Assembly (NCBI GenBank): GCA_003523055.1
Contig: DPHC01000014.1
Coordinates: 1 to 6,934 of the forward strand
Direction of reading: 5' to 3'
DNA from: Dehalococcoidia bacterium
GTDB taxonomy: Bacteria > Chloroflexota > Dehalococcoidia > Lucifugimonadales > UBA3495
DNA length: 6,934 nucleotides
A program made the position numbers and the translations under genes. Positions 1 to 6,642 of this stretch are shown one piece after another (position 1 is the first letter of the stretch; each line of letters starts with the position of its first letter). The notes beneath the pieces were generated by a model. The model was given only the letters and a program-made list of their open reading frames with translations. It did not search any database and was not told the origin of the DNA.

Positions 1-2
1 TA

Positions 3-791
3 AGCCGGATTGGATTAAGTAAGTCTCTGATAGCAGAATGGATCGATAGTGATGTGTTTGCCTTGGATGAAATACCAAATCCTTCAAGTCTGACCACTCC
101 TAGAAAATTGCAATACGATAGTTATATGTCTGGCTCCCCTATTATTGATAAAAGAGCTGTTAAAGAAACCCTGGATGGATTGGAATTTCCATTGCATTTC
201 TTCGATTATGAAGCTTGCAATTTTGCGATACCCCAGTTCGATGGTTTTAAGCCGTATCAGTTCGTTACTTTTCAATATTCCCTGCATATATTGCATGCAG
301 ACGGTTCGTTAGAACATAAAGAGTATCTAATTACTGATCCACAAAAAGAAGTATCCCTAGAACTGGTAGAACAGATGAGGCGAGACTTTTATCCTGAAGG
401 TAGTGCAATCGTATGGTATAAGCCTTTCGAAGTAGGCCGTAATAAAGAATTAGCTGAATTGTACCCCGATTCTCAAAGTTTTTTTGATGCACTAAATGAA
501 AAGAAGATATTCGATCTACGAGATATTTTTAGTAAGAATATGTATGTGGATGCACGCAGTAAAGGAAGTACAAGCCTTAAAGAAATTTTGCCAATTACTG
601 TTCCAGACTTAACTTATAAAACACTAGGCATTCAAGGCGGCACAGCAGCTATGACAGAATGGTCTAATTTAGTGTTTTCTGACCTGTCAGATTCAGATAA
701 GGATCAAATAAAGTTTGATCTTTTGGAATATTGCAAATTAGATTCGTTTGCCATGGTAGAAATTTATAGGTACTTAAGAACACTATTGTAA
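3..791 (+). CDS. DUF2779 domain protein, DEDD-exonuclease-like C-terminal part (5'-truncated by window edge)
   Basis: The frame is open to the left edge, so the gene starts outside the window. A GTG at 54 is only an internal valine: the 17 upstream codons (from SRIGLSKSLIAEWIDSDV) fit the family, where a 'leucine-rich stretch, then LDEIPNP' precedes the nuclease fold. Counting from the codon at 3, I see a DxE motif in FFDYE (D68, E70), then FAIPQFDG and PYQFVTFQYSLH (typical of DUF2779). Next come WYKPFEVGRNKEL (E143, where related RNase H-like folds often have D), FDLRDIF (D171) and YCKLDSFAMV with Y243-x3-D247, which matches a DEDDy ExoIII motif. This suggests a metal-dependent 3'-5' exonuclease-like fold. 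In the family the missing N-terminal part commonly carries a RecB/Cas4-like nuclease region, which cannot be seen here. Substrate and biological role are unknown. Family assignment is confident; activity is inferred. It ends at TAA 789-791 and converges on the next gene. Confidence 0.85.
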   Translation, partial: SRIGLSKSLIAEWIDSDVFALDEIPNPSSLTTPRKLQYDSYMSGSPIIDKRAVKETLDGLEFPLHFFDYEACNFAIPQFDGFKPYQFVTFQYSLHILHADGSLEHKEYLITDPQKEVSLELVEQMRRDFYPEGSAIVWYKPFEVGRNKELAELYPDSQSFFDALNEKKIFDLRDIFSKNMYVDARSKGSTSLKEILPITVPDLTYKTLGIQGGTAAMTEWSNLVFSDLSDSDKDQIKFDLLEYCKLDSFAMVEIYRYLRTLL

Positions 792-810
792 TTAAACGGT
801 AAATTAGAGC

Positions 811-829
811 TTTCGGTTAACAGCCGAAG
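811..829. other. Weak stem-loop between convergent genes
   Basis: TTCGG (812-816) pairs with CCGAA (824-828) around a seven-base loop, about 20 bases after the DUF2779 stop. The gene on the other strand ends at 887. No run of T follows on either strand, so this is at best a poor bidirectional terminator or an mRNA 3'-end structure. The rest of 792-886 shows nothing recognisable. Confidence 0.25.
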
Positions 830-886
830 TTCCAGGGACACTTTAGAGACATATCTTCTAAGCATAGTGACATCTATTTCACACTT

Positions 887-2242
887 TTACTTGATAACAG
901 TTGTTTTGTTATCTTTGTCGTTGATTTGTTCATAGGAACATCCGGGTTCTATCATGTCAGATTGGTTATATAACCCAGGGTTACCAGACCATTCTTCATA
1001 ACTATCCATCAATGAAGAGATGCTATCACGAAAATCTTGTTTTACTGATTCATGCAAGTACATTATTGGACAATAGCTTTCAAAAACCCCTCCCGAGGCG
1101 AACTTACCCACGGTTATTTCTGTGCGCTCGTTCATCCCTGAATTGCTAGTGTCTACCCAGTTACCCGCATAGCCAATCGAGTCTCCTGCTTTTATTTCCG
1201 TGCCGACCCGTATTTCTTCTCCATTGATGAGTAATGCTTTTGTACACACTTCCTTAGAGCTGAGATCACACGCGAGACTGACCACGTGATCGATTGATAC
1301 ACGCCATTGTGAAAATCTAGAAGGTTTGATATTTAATTCCCAGTCGTCTTGTTTATAGGATTCTGTAGGCTGCCAAGAAATATCATCTACTATCCCGGTG
1401 ATGGGAGACAGCAATTCAGTACCAGAAGGAAACTTATATTCAAAAGTAGGATTTTCATACTCTGTTGGCTTACCAGCGTCATGAACTTTCCCAAATTCGT
1501 CAAAAACAGTCGGCTTAGAGCCCCCTGCAAAGGATTTACTGAATTTAAAAGGCCCCATCATGGATGTCCTTGCATTGAATGCTCCAAAATCTTCTATTAG
1601 TAAATTGTAAAGTACTGGAGGAGTATCATCTCGACTACTACTCATGAAACTTTGTCCCATAAGCAGTCGCTCTTCCTGTGATTTTTGTGACATCATGTAG
1701 CACATAGGTCGGAGGTTAACGGCCATCTTCAGGCATGGATCTTGAACTGATGAACTGGAGGTTTCGGCGGTCGTATCCTGCATCATCTCATTTGCTATGT
1801 CCACCATTGTTTCGGACATTTTCTCCGGTAATTCTATTAATTCTACTAGGGATTTGGAATCCATAGCATCTGAACATGCCATTTTGGAGCAACCCAGTCC
1901 TTCCAGGCCACATAAGCAAAGATTGCAACTGTTATTTCCAGTGTCATTGCCAGTCCATCCTACATCTACGCTCTCCCCTCCGGACAAGAGACATGATGTA
2001 TTTAGTGGCTTGGCTTCATCATATGTGTTACTAGCACTCCTTGATGACTCTGTGACGATATTGGTTTTATTTTCATTGTTGGTGATTCCCTGATTAAGCT
2101 TGGATTCAGTAGATGAAGCCGATTTGTTAGATGTTTCTATTGCTTCATTCACCGAATTTATATCTGGATCAATTGCATCTGGTTCGGAACAGGCAATTCC
2201 TATAACCAGTGTGAATAATGTTAAGTAAATTATAAATTTCAT
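887..2242 (-). CDS. Predicted lipoprotein: six-cysteine (pacifastin/VWC-like) module plus degenerate M23-like domain
   Basis: This 451-residue protein starts with Lys2, a hydrophobic stretch and Cys18 in VIGIAC, a plausible but imperfect lipobox (Gly at -3), so lipid anchoring is likely. Residues 20-80 form a Ser/Thr/Asn-rich linker. Residues 84-123 hold six cysteines (84, 106, 109, 111, 118, 123) in C-x21-CNxCxC-x6-C-x4-C with GWTGNDTG between the first two. This resembles pacifastin or VWC-type disulfide modules. Residues about 264-378 resemble an M23/LytM lysostaphin fold: GTELLSPITGIV (274-285), WRVSIDH (313-319) and VGTEIKAGDSIGYAGN (346-361). By eye, the H-x3-D motif aligns to N264/E268 and HxH to R373-T-E375, so zinc binding is probably lost and a binding or structural role is likely. 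Extra cysteines (170, 181, 325, 333, 391, 435) suggest an oxidising extracellular setting. Nothing close to a Shine-Dalgarno is seen. It is divergent from the lyase gene. The precise function is unknown. Confidence 0.75.
   Translation of the reverse strand: MKFIIYLTLFTLVIGIACSEPDAIDPDINSVNEAIETSNKSASSTESKLNQGITNNENKTNIVTESSRSASNTYDEAKPLNTSCLLSGGESVDVGWTGNDTGNNSCNLCLCGLEGLGCSKMACSDAMDSKSLVELIELPEKMSETMVDIANEMMQDTTAETSSSSVQDPCLKMAVNLRPMCYMMSQKSQEERLLMGQSFMSSSRDDTPPVLYNLLIEDFGAFNARTSMMGPFKFSKSFAGGSKPTVFDEFGKVHDAGKPTEYENPTFEYKFPSGTELLSPITGIVDDISWQPTESYKQDDWELNIKPSRFSQWRVSIDHVVSLACDLSSKEVCTKALLINGEEIRVGTEIKAGDSIGYAGNWVDTSNSGMNERTEITVGKFASGGVFESYCPIMYLHESVKQDFRDSISSLMDSYEEWSGNPGLYNQSDMIEPGCSYEQINDKDNKTTVIK
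1109..1453 (-). other. M23-like (duplicated hybrid motif) domain with apparent loss of zinc ligands
   Basis: This covers residues 264-378 of the lipoprotein at 887-2242. The glycine and hydrophobic skeleton of an M23 domain is readable: GTELLSPITGIV, then H319, then VGTEIKAGDSIGYAGN, then ERTEITV. The normal HxxxD and HxH metal motifs read as NPTFE and RTE. The alignment was made by eye and needs a profile or structure comparison. Confidence 0.5.
1874..1993 (-). other. Six-cysteine pacifastin/VWC-like module
   Basis: This covers residues 84-123 of the lipoprotein. The core CNLCLCGLEGLGCSKMAC fits the CNxCxC...G...C[ST]xxxC pattern of pacifastin-type protease inhibitors, but the first cysteine spacing (21 residues, including GWTGNDTG) is longer than the classic 9-12. 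It most likely forms three disulfides outside the cytoplasm. Protease inhibition is one possibility and protein or glycan binding another; the sequence does not decide. Confidence 0.5.
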
Positions 2243-2434
2243 GACGTTAAATGCTCGTTACACGTGAGATTATACCTTATATTCCTAATATTTTTAATTA
2301 TTTAAATATCATCATTAATCACATTTCTTTTATGAATAAAATTTAAATGAATAATAGGATCATTGCGTGGTTACTTTGTTCTAACTGATTGTGCTAATCT
2401 GGACCTATCATTTATGACGAGATAGATCAGAATT
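2243..2434. promoter_or_regulatory. AT-rich divergent intergenic region between two lipoprotein genes
   Basis: These 192 bases separate the divergent starts at 2242 (-) and 2435 (+) and must hold promoters for both. The core at about 2280-2360 is extremely AT-rich. On the minus strand there is a clear TATAAT (2269-2274). On the plus strand only weak candidates are visible, such as TGCTAATCT (2392-2400) as an extended -10-like element. No strong Shine-Dalgarno precedes the ATG at 2435. Confidence 0.4.
2269..2274 (-). promoter_or_regulatory. Consensus -10 box for the minus-strand lipoprotein gene
   Basis: The minus strand reads ATAAGGTATAATCTCACGTG here. The TATAAT is a perfect -10 lying 26 bases upstream of the ATG at 2242, which would give a leader of about 20 bases. 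No good -35 is present at the right distance; the region is only T/A-rich. The same AAGGTATAAT ten-mer precedes the gene at 3510. Confidence 0.45.
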
Positions 2435-3493
2435 ATGCCAAACAAATTGAACATATTAATCATATCGATTTTATTTACAATTGGATGCGCTACTGCATTA
2501 GAACCCACTGCATCAAATGTGAAAGAAAGCCTTAGTGCTCCAACTACAGATGAAGGTATTCAAAGCTCTGGTGCAGATACTGAGAAGAGTGATATTGTAA
2601 ATATTCAATCTAATCCTACGATTGTTGTAACCTCGGCTCCTCAATTAAAGCTTACTCTCAGTCCTGTTGCAACAGTAATACCAGCTTCTTCACCTACTCC
2701 ATCTGCGACACCCACTCCCATCCCTACTCCCACCCCATACATATATTCAATACCATCATCATATATTGAGGGAATTTATGAAATAACTGGAAAACCATTA
2801 CCGTACGATGTTATTTCAGGTTACGCAAAGATTGAAACGTCGCTTTGGAAGAAACCGCACAAGGATTATGCTGTTCAACTCAGAAATGATGCTATTAGGA
2901 GCGGGAGGCAGTCTCTTAGATTTGAAGTAAGAGACGGAGATTGTGGTGCTGACGACATATGGAACGATTGTGACAATGATAGGGACAGACATGAACTTTC
3001 TGCTCACAAGATGATAGATGTTATGAGTTCTGGAACCTACTGGTTCGCCTGGTCTCTGTATTTGCCTGAAGATCATGAAAACTTGTATCCGGTGAGTAAC
3101 GCCTATGGTCAATTCCACCAATCAGGAGGAATGCCTGTGTTTATGTTTAAAGAGAAACCTTTAGGATATTCATTGATTAGAACTATAGGAGAAGATGACT
3201 ATGACGAGGTGTTAATTATACCTAATGACGATTTTATAGGTGAATGGAATGATGTATTGATTTATGCTACATGGTCTAAAACAGACGAAGGGATGTTCAG
3301 AGTGTGGGCAAACGGTAAACTTAAATATAGCTACAGGGGCCCAACTATGACAGAAGAGGACGTATATTTTAAATTTGGTATTTATAGAACAGGAGTTTCA
3401 AAGTACCAGGGAGACATACCGGCTACTGTAGTGTATTTTGATGAAGTACGAAGAGGCTCGACTCGCCAAGAAGTGACTGTAGGTATTAAATAA
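2435..3493 (+). CDS. Secreted lipoprotein polysaccharide lyase (PF14099-like)
   Basis: This 352-residue protein has an N-terminal signal (Lys4, hydrophobic 6-16) ending at Cys18 in FTIGC, so it is probably lipid-anchored. A low-complexity linker follows to about residue 110, with a Pro/Thr repeat at 87-101. The catalytic-type domain spans about 125-341. It contains SLRFEVRDGD (160-169), a Cys pair (170, 179), RDRHEL (183-188), YWFAWSLYLPEDH (202-214), GQFHQ (225-229), WNDVLIYATWS (271-281), VWANGKL (290-296), YFKFGIYR (311-318) and VVYFDEVRRG (332-341). That order of blocks is characteristic of the heparinase I/glucuronan-lyase-like jelly-roll family (PF14099). Members cleave uronic-acid polysaccharides by beta-elimination; the exact substrate cannot be read from this sequence. 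H228, Y317 and R318 are conserved-looking and are candidate active-site residues. It is followed after 16 bases by a second lipoprotein gene, probably in one operon. An alternative is a carbohydrate-binding, non-catalytic relative. Confidence 0.82.
   Translation: MPNKLNILIISILFTIGCATALEPTASNVKESLSAPTTDEGIQSSGADTEKSDIVNIQSNPTIVVTSAPQLKLTLSPVATVIPASSPTPSATPTPIPTPTPYIYSIPSSYIEGIYEITGKPLPYDVISGYAKIETSLWKKPHKDYAVQLRNDAIRSGRQSLRFEVRDGDCGADDIWNDCDNDRDRHELSAHKMIDVMSSGTYWFAWSLYLPEDHENLYPVSNAYGQFHQSGGMPVFMFKEKPLGYSLIRTIGEDDYDEVLIIPNDDFIGEWNDVLIYATWSKTDEGMFRVWANGKLKYSYRGPTMTEEDVYFKFGIYRTGVSKYQGDIPATVVYFDEVRRGSTRQEVTVGIK
2693..2737 (+). repeat. Pro/Thr-rich coding repeat (extracellular linker)
   Basis: Short C-rich imperfect repeats (cctactcc, cccactcc, cctactcc) encode PTPSATPTPIPTPTP, residues 87-101 of the lyase. 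Such linkers hold a catalytic domain away from the membrane anchor in secreted glycan-active enzymes. Length variation between strains is plausible. Confidence 0.7.
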
Positions 3494-3503
3494 AAGGTAT
3501 AAT
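3494..3503 (+). promoter_or_regulatory. AAGGTATAAT element before the second M23-like lipoprotein gene
   Basis: It lies in the 16-base gap between genes 3 and 4. AAGG could act as a ribosome binding site, but its 12-base distance to the ATG is long. TATAAT (3498-3503) is also a perfect -10 six bases before the ATG, which would give a leaderless transcript in addition to operon read-through. The two readings cannot be separated from sequence alone. Confidence 0.35.
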
Positions 3504-3509
3504 ATTTTT

Positions 3510-5126
3510 ATGAAAAAAAGCATGATGTTAATAATAATGGTTCTGATATTGGGATGCAGTTCTCAGCAAAAAAATAATAATGACCAAATCTTAGATACCA
3601 CAGCCAGTACCGGCCTGTCGTCAGATATTTCTGTGTCAACTTTGGAAAATAATCAATCCTTAGGATCATTTAATATTGATGCTCCGGATCAATTCACGAT
3701 CAAATGGGAACAGATGGGAGAGTCGGAAAAGAAGTATTTTATTAATCAACTTAACATACATATGGGAACATCTTTTAGCTTCAAAGAAGTCAATGAAGAT
3801 CCGGGCAAATTGTTTTCAGTAATGTCTGCCTTTCAAGGCGTTGTTGACTTGGAAAATCTGAGAAACTTGGTTCCGAAATCTGATACTAAAGATACTTTTG
3901 AGTTACTACAAGAACAAACCACCGGTTACAGTGTGCCGGACCTACAATTTTTCGCAACTAATAAGAGTGATAGATTTTTAGTTGATTTTGAAGATATAAT
4001 CGCTGGCCATCCACTTGTAGGAGCGAATTCTCCAAGGCCCCATAATGACGCCCAAGTTTATTTTTCGAATACAGATAGTCGTTGGGTAAGTGCCACTCGC
4101 CCTGAAGATTATCCTCCAATTTACGCTGTAGCAGATGGATACATAAATTTGCCAGATTCAGGTTCTTATAATGTAGTAGACCATTCAGATGCTGAACTAC
4201 CTTGGTGGCATGTTGCCTATGTATTTACTCTTCGTATCGCAACAGATGAAGGAAGCAATGTAGAATTTTTATATCAAATGGAACCATATATGATTCCTGA
4301 TTTAATTGGTAAGAACCAGGATTTTTATAAGCAATTTATAAAAGTTAAGAATGGACAATTTGTAAAAAAGGGAGATATTCTAGCGTATATGTATGTGCCT
4401 TCTTTGGACGAAATGGTGGGAAATAAAGAAGCATCTTCGCACATCGCTTTTTCTTTGATGAAACAACCTTCTACCGTTCTCAGTCCTTCTATTTTCTCAG
4501 AAAGCGTTGTAAAACAATTTGGAAACATCTATAGAAACCCTTCGGAAGGATGGGAGAGCAAAAGTTTTGGAAACGATTGGAATAGAGGTAGAGGTTTACC
4601 AGATGGTATGGGTTGGATGATTAACGGTTCACAGAATCCTTTTTCTGATAATGATTTGAATGTATCTATGTACGATGGGATTGAAGATATGTATCTTGAC
4701 TATCGGGCTACAGTAAAACCAGAGGATCTAGGATTCGATGCGGAAGAAATATTATATAGTGAATTTGGTTGGGGAGATACCGTTCTACAAGAAATAGAAA
4801 TTAAAGAAGACTGGCAATTATTGTTTGCTGGCATAGGAGGACCTATGAAGGTTACTTTTATACTGGAAAGGAACGGCAAAATTACTGAAAGCCAGGTTTT
4901 GGAAGTTCGTCCAGGCCAGAATTTTAGTTTACACCACAAAAACAATTTCATTGGAGACACTACTGAGTTTGATATTTCTATTTCTGACCCGCAAAATTGG
5001 GGATGGAGTTTGGCTTTTGCTAATGCAACGGCAGACCTAATACTTCCTGCGACTACTCGTGATGTGGAAGGGGCTTGCCCTCCTGGGTGTCCTCCTAGTC
5101 CTAACCCATATAAGCTTAAAAAGTAA
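3510..5126 (+). CDS. Predicted lipoprotein with divergent M23-like domain
   Basis: This 538-residue protein has a classic lipoprotein signal: KK, hydrophobic 5-14, then ILGC with Cys16 followed by SSQQ. After an Asn/Ser-rich linker (to about 55) comes a region of about 100 residues that I do not recognise. An M23/LytM-like fold follows at about 178-315: YPPIYAVADGYI (201-212), FLYQMEPY (253-260), IKVKNGQFVKKGDILAYM (277-294) and SSHIAFSLM (309-317). The usual HxH reads H311-I-A313, so the metal-binding second His is Ala, and the H-x3-D site reads H178-x3-Q182. Catalysis is therefore doubtful. Residues about 435-510 look like an all-beta domain (WQLLFAGIGGPMKVTF, then WGWSLAFANATADL). The tail CPPGCPPSPNPYKLKK has two cysteines and a basic end. 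It sits 16 bases after the lyase gene, and the two are probably expressed together. A glycan- or wall-binding partner of the lyase is the best inference; the family is not named with certainty. Confidence 0.78.
   Translation: MKKSMMLIIMVLILGCSSQQKNNNDQILDTTASTGLSSDISVSTLENNQSLGSFNIDAPDQFTIKWEQMGESEKKYFINQLNIHMGTSFSFKEVNEDPGKLFSVMSAFQGVVDLENLRNLVPKSDTKDTFELLQEQTTGYSVPDLQFFATNKSDRFLVDFEDIIAGHPLVGANSPRPHNDAQVYFSNTDSRWVSATRPEDYPPIYAVADGYINLPDSGSYNVVDHSDAELPWWHVAYVFTLRIATDEGSNVEFLYQMEPYMIPDLIGKNQDFYKQFIKVKNGQFVKKGDILAYMYVPSLDEMVGNKEASSHIAFSLMKQPSTVLSPSIFSESVVKQFGNIYRNPSEGWESKSFGNDWNRGRGLPDGMGWMINGSQNPFSDNDLNVSMYDGIEDMYLDYRATVKPEDLGFDAEEILYSEFGWGDTVLQEIEIKEDWQLLFAGIGGPMKVTFILERNGKITESQVLEVRPGQNFSLHHKNNFIGDTTEFDISISDPQNWGWSLAFANATADLILPATTRDVEGACPPGCPPSPNPYKLKK
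4041..4454 (+). other. M23-like domain with altered HxH motif
   Basis: This covers residues 178-315 of the lipoprotein at 3510-5126. The 'PPIYAVADGYI' strand, the VKNGQFVKKGDIL lipoyl/biotinyl-like hairpin and the closing SHIAFSL strand are in M23 order. The final metal ligand is Ala313 in place of His. It shares this layout, but little obvious sequence, with the M23-like domain of the lipoprotein at 887-2242. Confidence 0.5.
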
Positions 5127-5152
5127 ATACCTAGAAACAGATATACGATCTA

Positions 5153-6499
5153 CTAATCAGCTGGTGCTATCAGAGGACTTGTAGTTGGGTTAGCTTCAGG
5201 AGGTAATGAATCCTCCCAGTTTCCTATAAGGAGTTTATTGGTAGGAGCCATGGAAACAAGAAGTAGTGCGCCCGATACGCTAGCTACTGTTGATAATATA
5301 ATTGCTGGGTTAAAAGAACCAAATACATCAAACAGATATCCCCCAATAAAACCTCCGAAAGCCATGCCAGATCCAGCTCCAAATTGTTGCCATCCAAATG
5401 AACGGCCCATTGGTCCACGGCCGAAGTACTGACGATTGATGATTGGGAAAGCAGACCCTTCGCCACCATACCCTATTCCAAATATTACTGCCCAAACATA
5501 AAATTGCCATACTTCTTGTGTCCAAAATAGTAATAGCAGAACAGGTAATCCTTGCAATAAAAACATGATTGCCATACACCATTTTGAGCCAACATAGTCT
5601 GCTATGACAGGGGTAATGAATCTGGTAAACACGCTGACTCCAGCTAATGTACTCAAAACTCCGGCAGCTTGCACTAAAGTAAGTCCGGCAGCCATTGCTA
5701 TTGGAGTAATCCAGATTATGACTATAGCATGTCCAATACATCCAAAATGGTGCACCGCTACTAGTTTCCAAAATGCCGAGGTACTTTGCATGCGTTTTCG
5801 ATAAGTCTTGGATCTAATTGCTGCTATTACAGGGTTTGGTTTGGTTTCTATAGGTTCATCTTCTGGAGCTCCGTAAGGTCGGATATTAATGTCAGAAGGA
5901 CGGCTTCTAAAAAAGAATAGCAGGATGAATAGGATACTCCCTCCTACAGCGGCAACGGACCAGAAGGCAGTTGTCCAGGCCACAGCTGTTAGGAGACCTC
6001 CCATTATAATGGCCATTACTGCTGGTCCAAGGCCATGAGATGCTTGAAGTAGCCCTATCCCGAACCCTAACCGTTTTTGGAACCAAAGACTAGCTGCTGT
6101 GAGTATCGGAACATTGAAGCAGGCTTGGGCTACACCTAGGCATAGACCATACGAGATCCATATATGCCACACTTCTGTTACTAGGCCAGTTATTATAGCT
6201 CCTAAAAGGAAAAATAACGCACCTATCATAATTACTGGTCGTGCTCCAAATCTGTCAGTAGCCATGCCGGTCATTGGTGCTAAAAATGCACCTGTAAGAC
6301 TTGCAATAGAGTAACCCAATGCAATTTGTGACACAGACCAACCCATTTCCATTTCTAGAGGTATTATCAGAACTCCAAATGCTTGCCTGATGGACCCACC
6401 AGTCATGTGTATAAATGCTGCAATCGCAATTATTATCCATGCGTAATGGATGCCTATTTTGAATCCTAGAGGATTTTTGGGCTTCATGTTAGCTTGCAT
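5153..6499 (-). CDS. MFS transporter, monocarboxylate / oxalate-formate antiporter-like
   Basis: The 448 residues contain 12 hydrophobic segments, roughly 17-39, 55-77, 86-106, 111-135, 145-169, 174-196, then 245-268, 273-299, 306-326, 330-352, 367-390 and 395-416. A charged cytoplasmic loop (197-240) separates the halves, and the C-terminal tail is Pro/Thr-rich. The MFS signature between helices 2 and 3 is clear (GMATDRFGARPV, 78-89), with a weaker copy in the second half (VIADYVGSKW, 298-307). HYAWIIIAIAAF and RQAFGVLIIPLEMEMGWS (about 38-55) at the start resemble the MCT/oxalate:formate group, which moves small organic acids with protons or by exchange; the true substrate is unknown. The start at 6499 is backed by AAAGGT eight bases upstream; Met5 is a less supported alternative. 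The gene converges on the lipoprotein gene with only 26 bases between stops and is divergent from the glutaredoxin gene. Confidence 0.9.
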   Translation of the reverse strand: MQANMKPKNPLGFKIGIHYAWIIIAIAAFIHMTGGSIRQAFGVLIIPLEMEMGWSVSQIALGYSIASLTGAFLAPMTGMATDRFGARPVIMIGALFFLLGAIITGLVTEVWHIWISYGLCLGVAQACFNVPILTAASLWFQKRLGFGIGLLQASHGLGPAVMAIIMGGLLTAVAWTTAFWSVAAVGGSILFILLFFFRSRPSDINIRPYGAPEDEPIETKPNPVIAAIRSKTYRKRMQSTSAFWKLVAVHHFGCIGHAIVIIWITPIAMAAGLTLVQAAGVLSTLAGVSVFTRFITPVIADYVGSKWCMAIMFLLQGLPVLLLLFWTQEVWQFYVWAVIFGIGYGGEGSAFPIINRQYFGRGPMGRSFGWQQFGAGSGMAFGGFIGGYLFDVFGSFNPAIILSTVASVSGALLLVSMAPTNKLLIGNWEDSLPPEANPTTSPLIAPAD

Positions 6500-6506
6500 G
6501 TCTGTT

Positions 6507-6512
6507 ACCTTT
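6507..6512 (-). promoter_or_regulatory. Ribosome binding site of the MFS transporter gene
   Basis: The minus strand reads AAAGGTAACAGACATG. The AAAGG core lies about eight bases before the ATG ending at 6499, which decides the start in favour of MQANMK over the internal Met5. Confidence 0.65.
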
Positions 6513-6593
6513 AAAATGAGTTTCGGCTCTAAACCTAGACTAATATGCCGTCGGGATATATAAAAACCCAGGGAGGGTACAACTGGCTCATAG

Positions 6594-6607
6594 TATCACT
6601 AGTGATA
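6594..6607. promoter_or_regulatory. Perfect 14-base palindrome, candidate operator
   Basis: TATCACTAGTGATA is a perfect inverted repeat without spacer in the 183-base divergent region between the transporter and glutaredoxin genes. It lies about 35 bases upstream of the glutaredoxin -10 box and just upstream of any transporter promoter. This position and symmetry suit a dimeric regulator acting on one or both genes, but no regulator gene is in the window and the site matches no operator I can name. Confidence 0.4.
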
Positions 6608-6642
6608 ATATAAATCCATACCATATATACCATTATGCAATG

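Noticed and set aside
811..829. Intrinsic terminator after the DUF2779 gene
   Set aside because: The stem is only five base pairs and no T-run follows on either strand, so it is kept only as a weak stem-loop.
1797..2093. Plus-strand open frame opposite the first lipoprotein
   Set aside because: It is antisense to the six-cysteine module region and shows no domain or ribosome binding site; it is a by-product of the coding bias of the real gene.
2291..2355. Inverted repeat of ATTATTTAAAT type in the divergent intergenic region
   Set aside because: The arms are low-complexity A/T with an offset of two bases, as expected by chance in such AT-rich DNA.
2816..3121. Minus-strand open frame opposite the polysaccharide lyase
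   Set aside because: The plus-strand lyase motifs occupy the same bases, and the antisense product has no recognisable features.
887..5126. Transferred island or mobile element carrying the lipoprotein cluster
   Set aside because: No transposase, integrase, tRNA, terminal inverted repeats or target duplications are seen, and base composition looks similar to the flanks by eye.
5127..5152. Bidirectional terminator in the convergent gap between the second lipoprotein and the transporter
   Set aside because: The 26 bases contain no inverted repeat or T-run able to form one.
5328..5771. Long open frame on the minus strand inside the transporter gene
   Set aside because: It overlaps the transporter in another frame and its product has no recognisable domain or consistent composition; the MFS frame explains the DNA.
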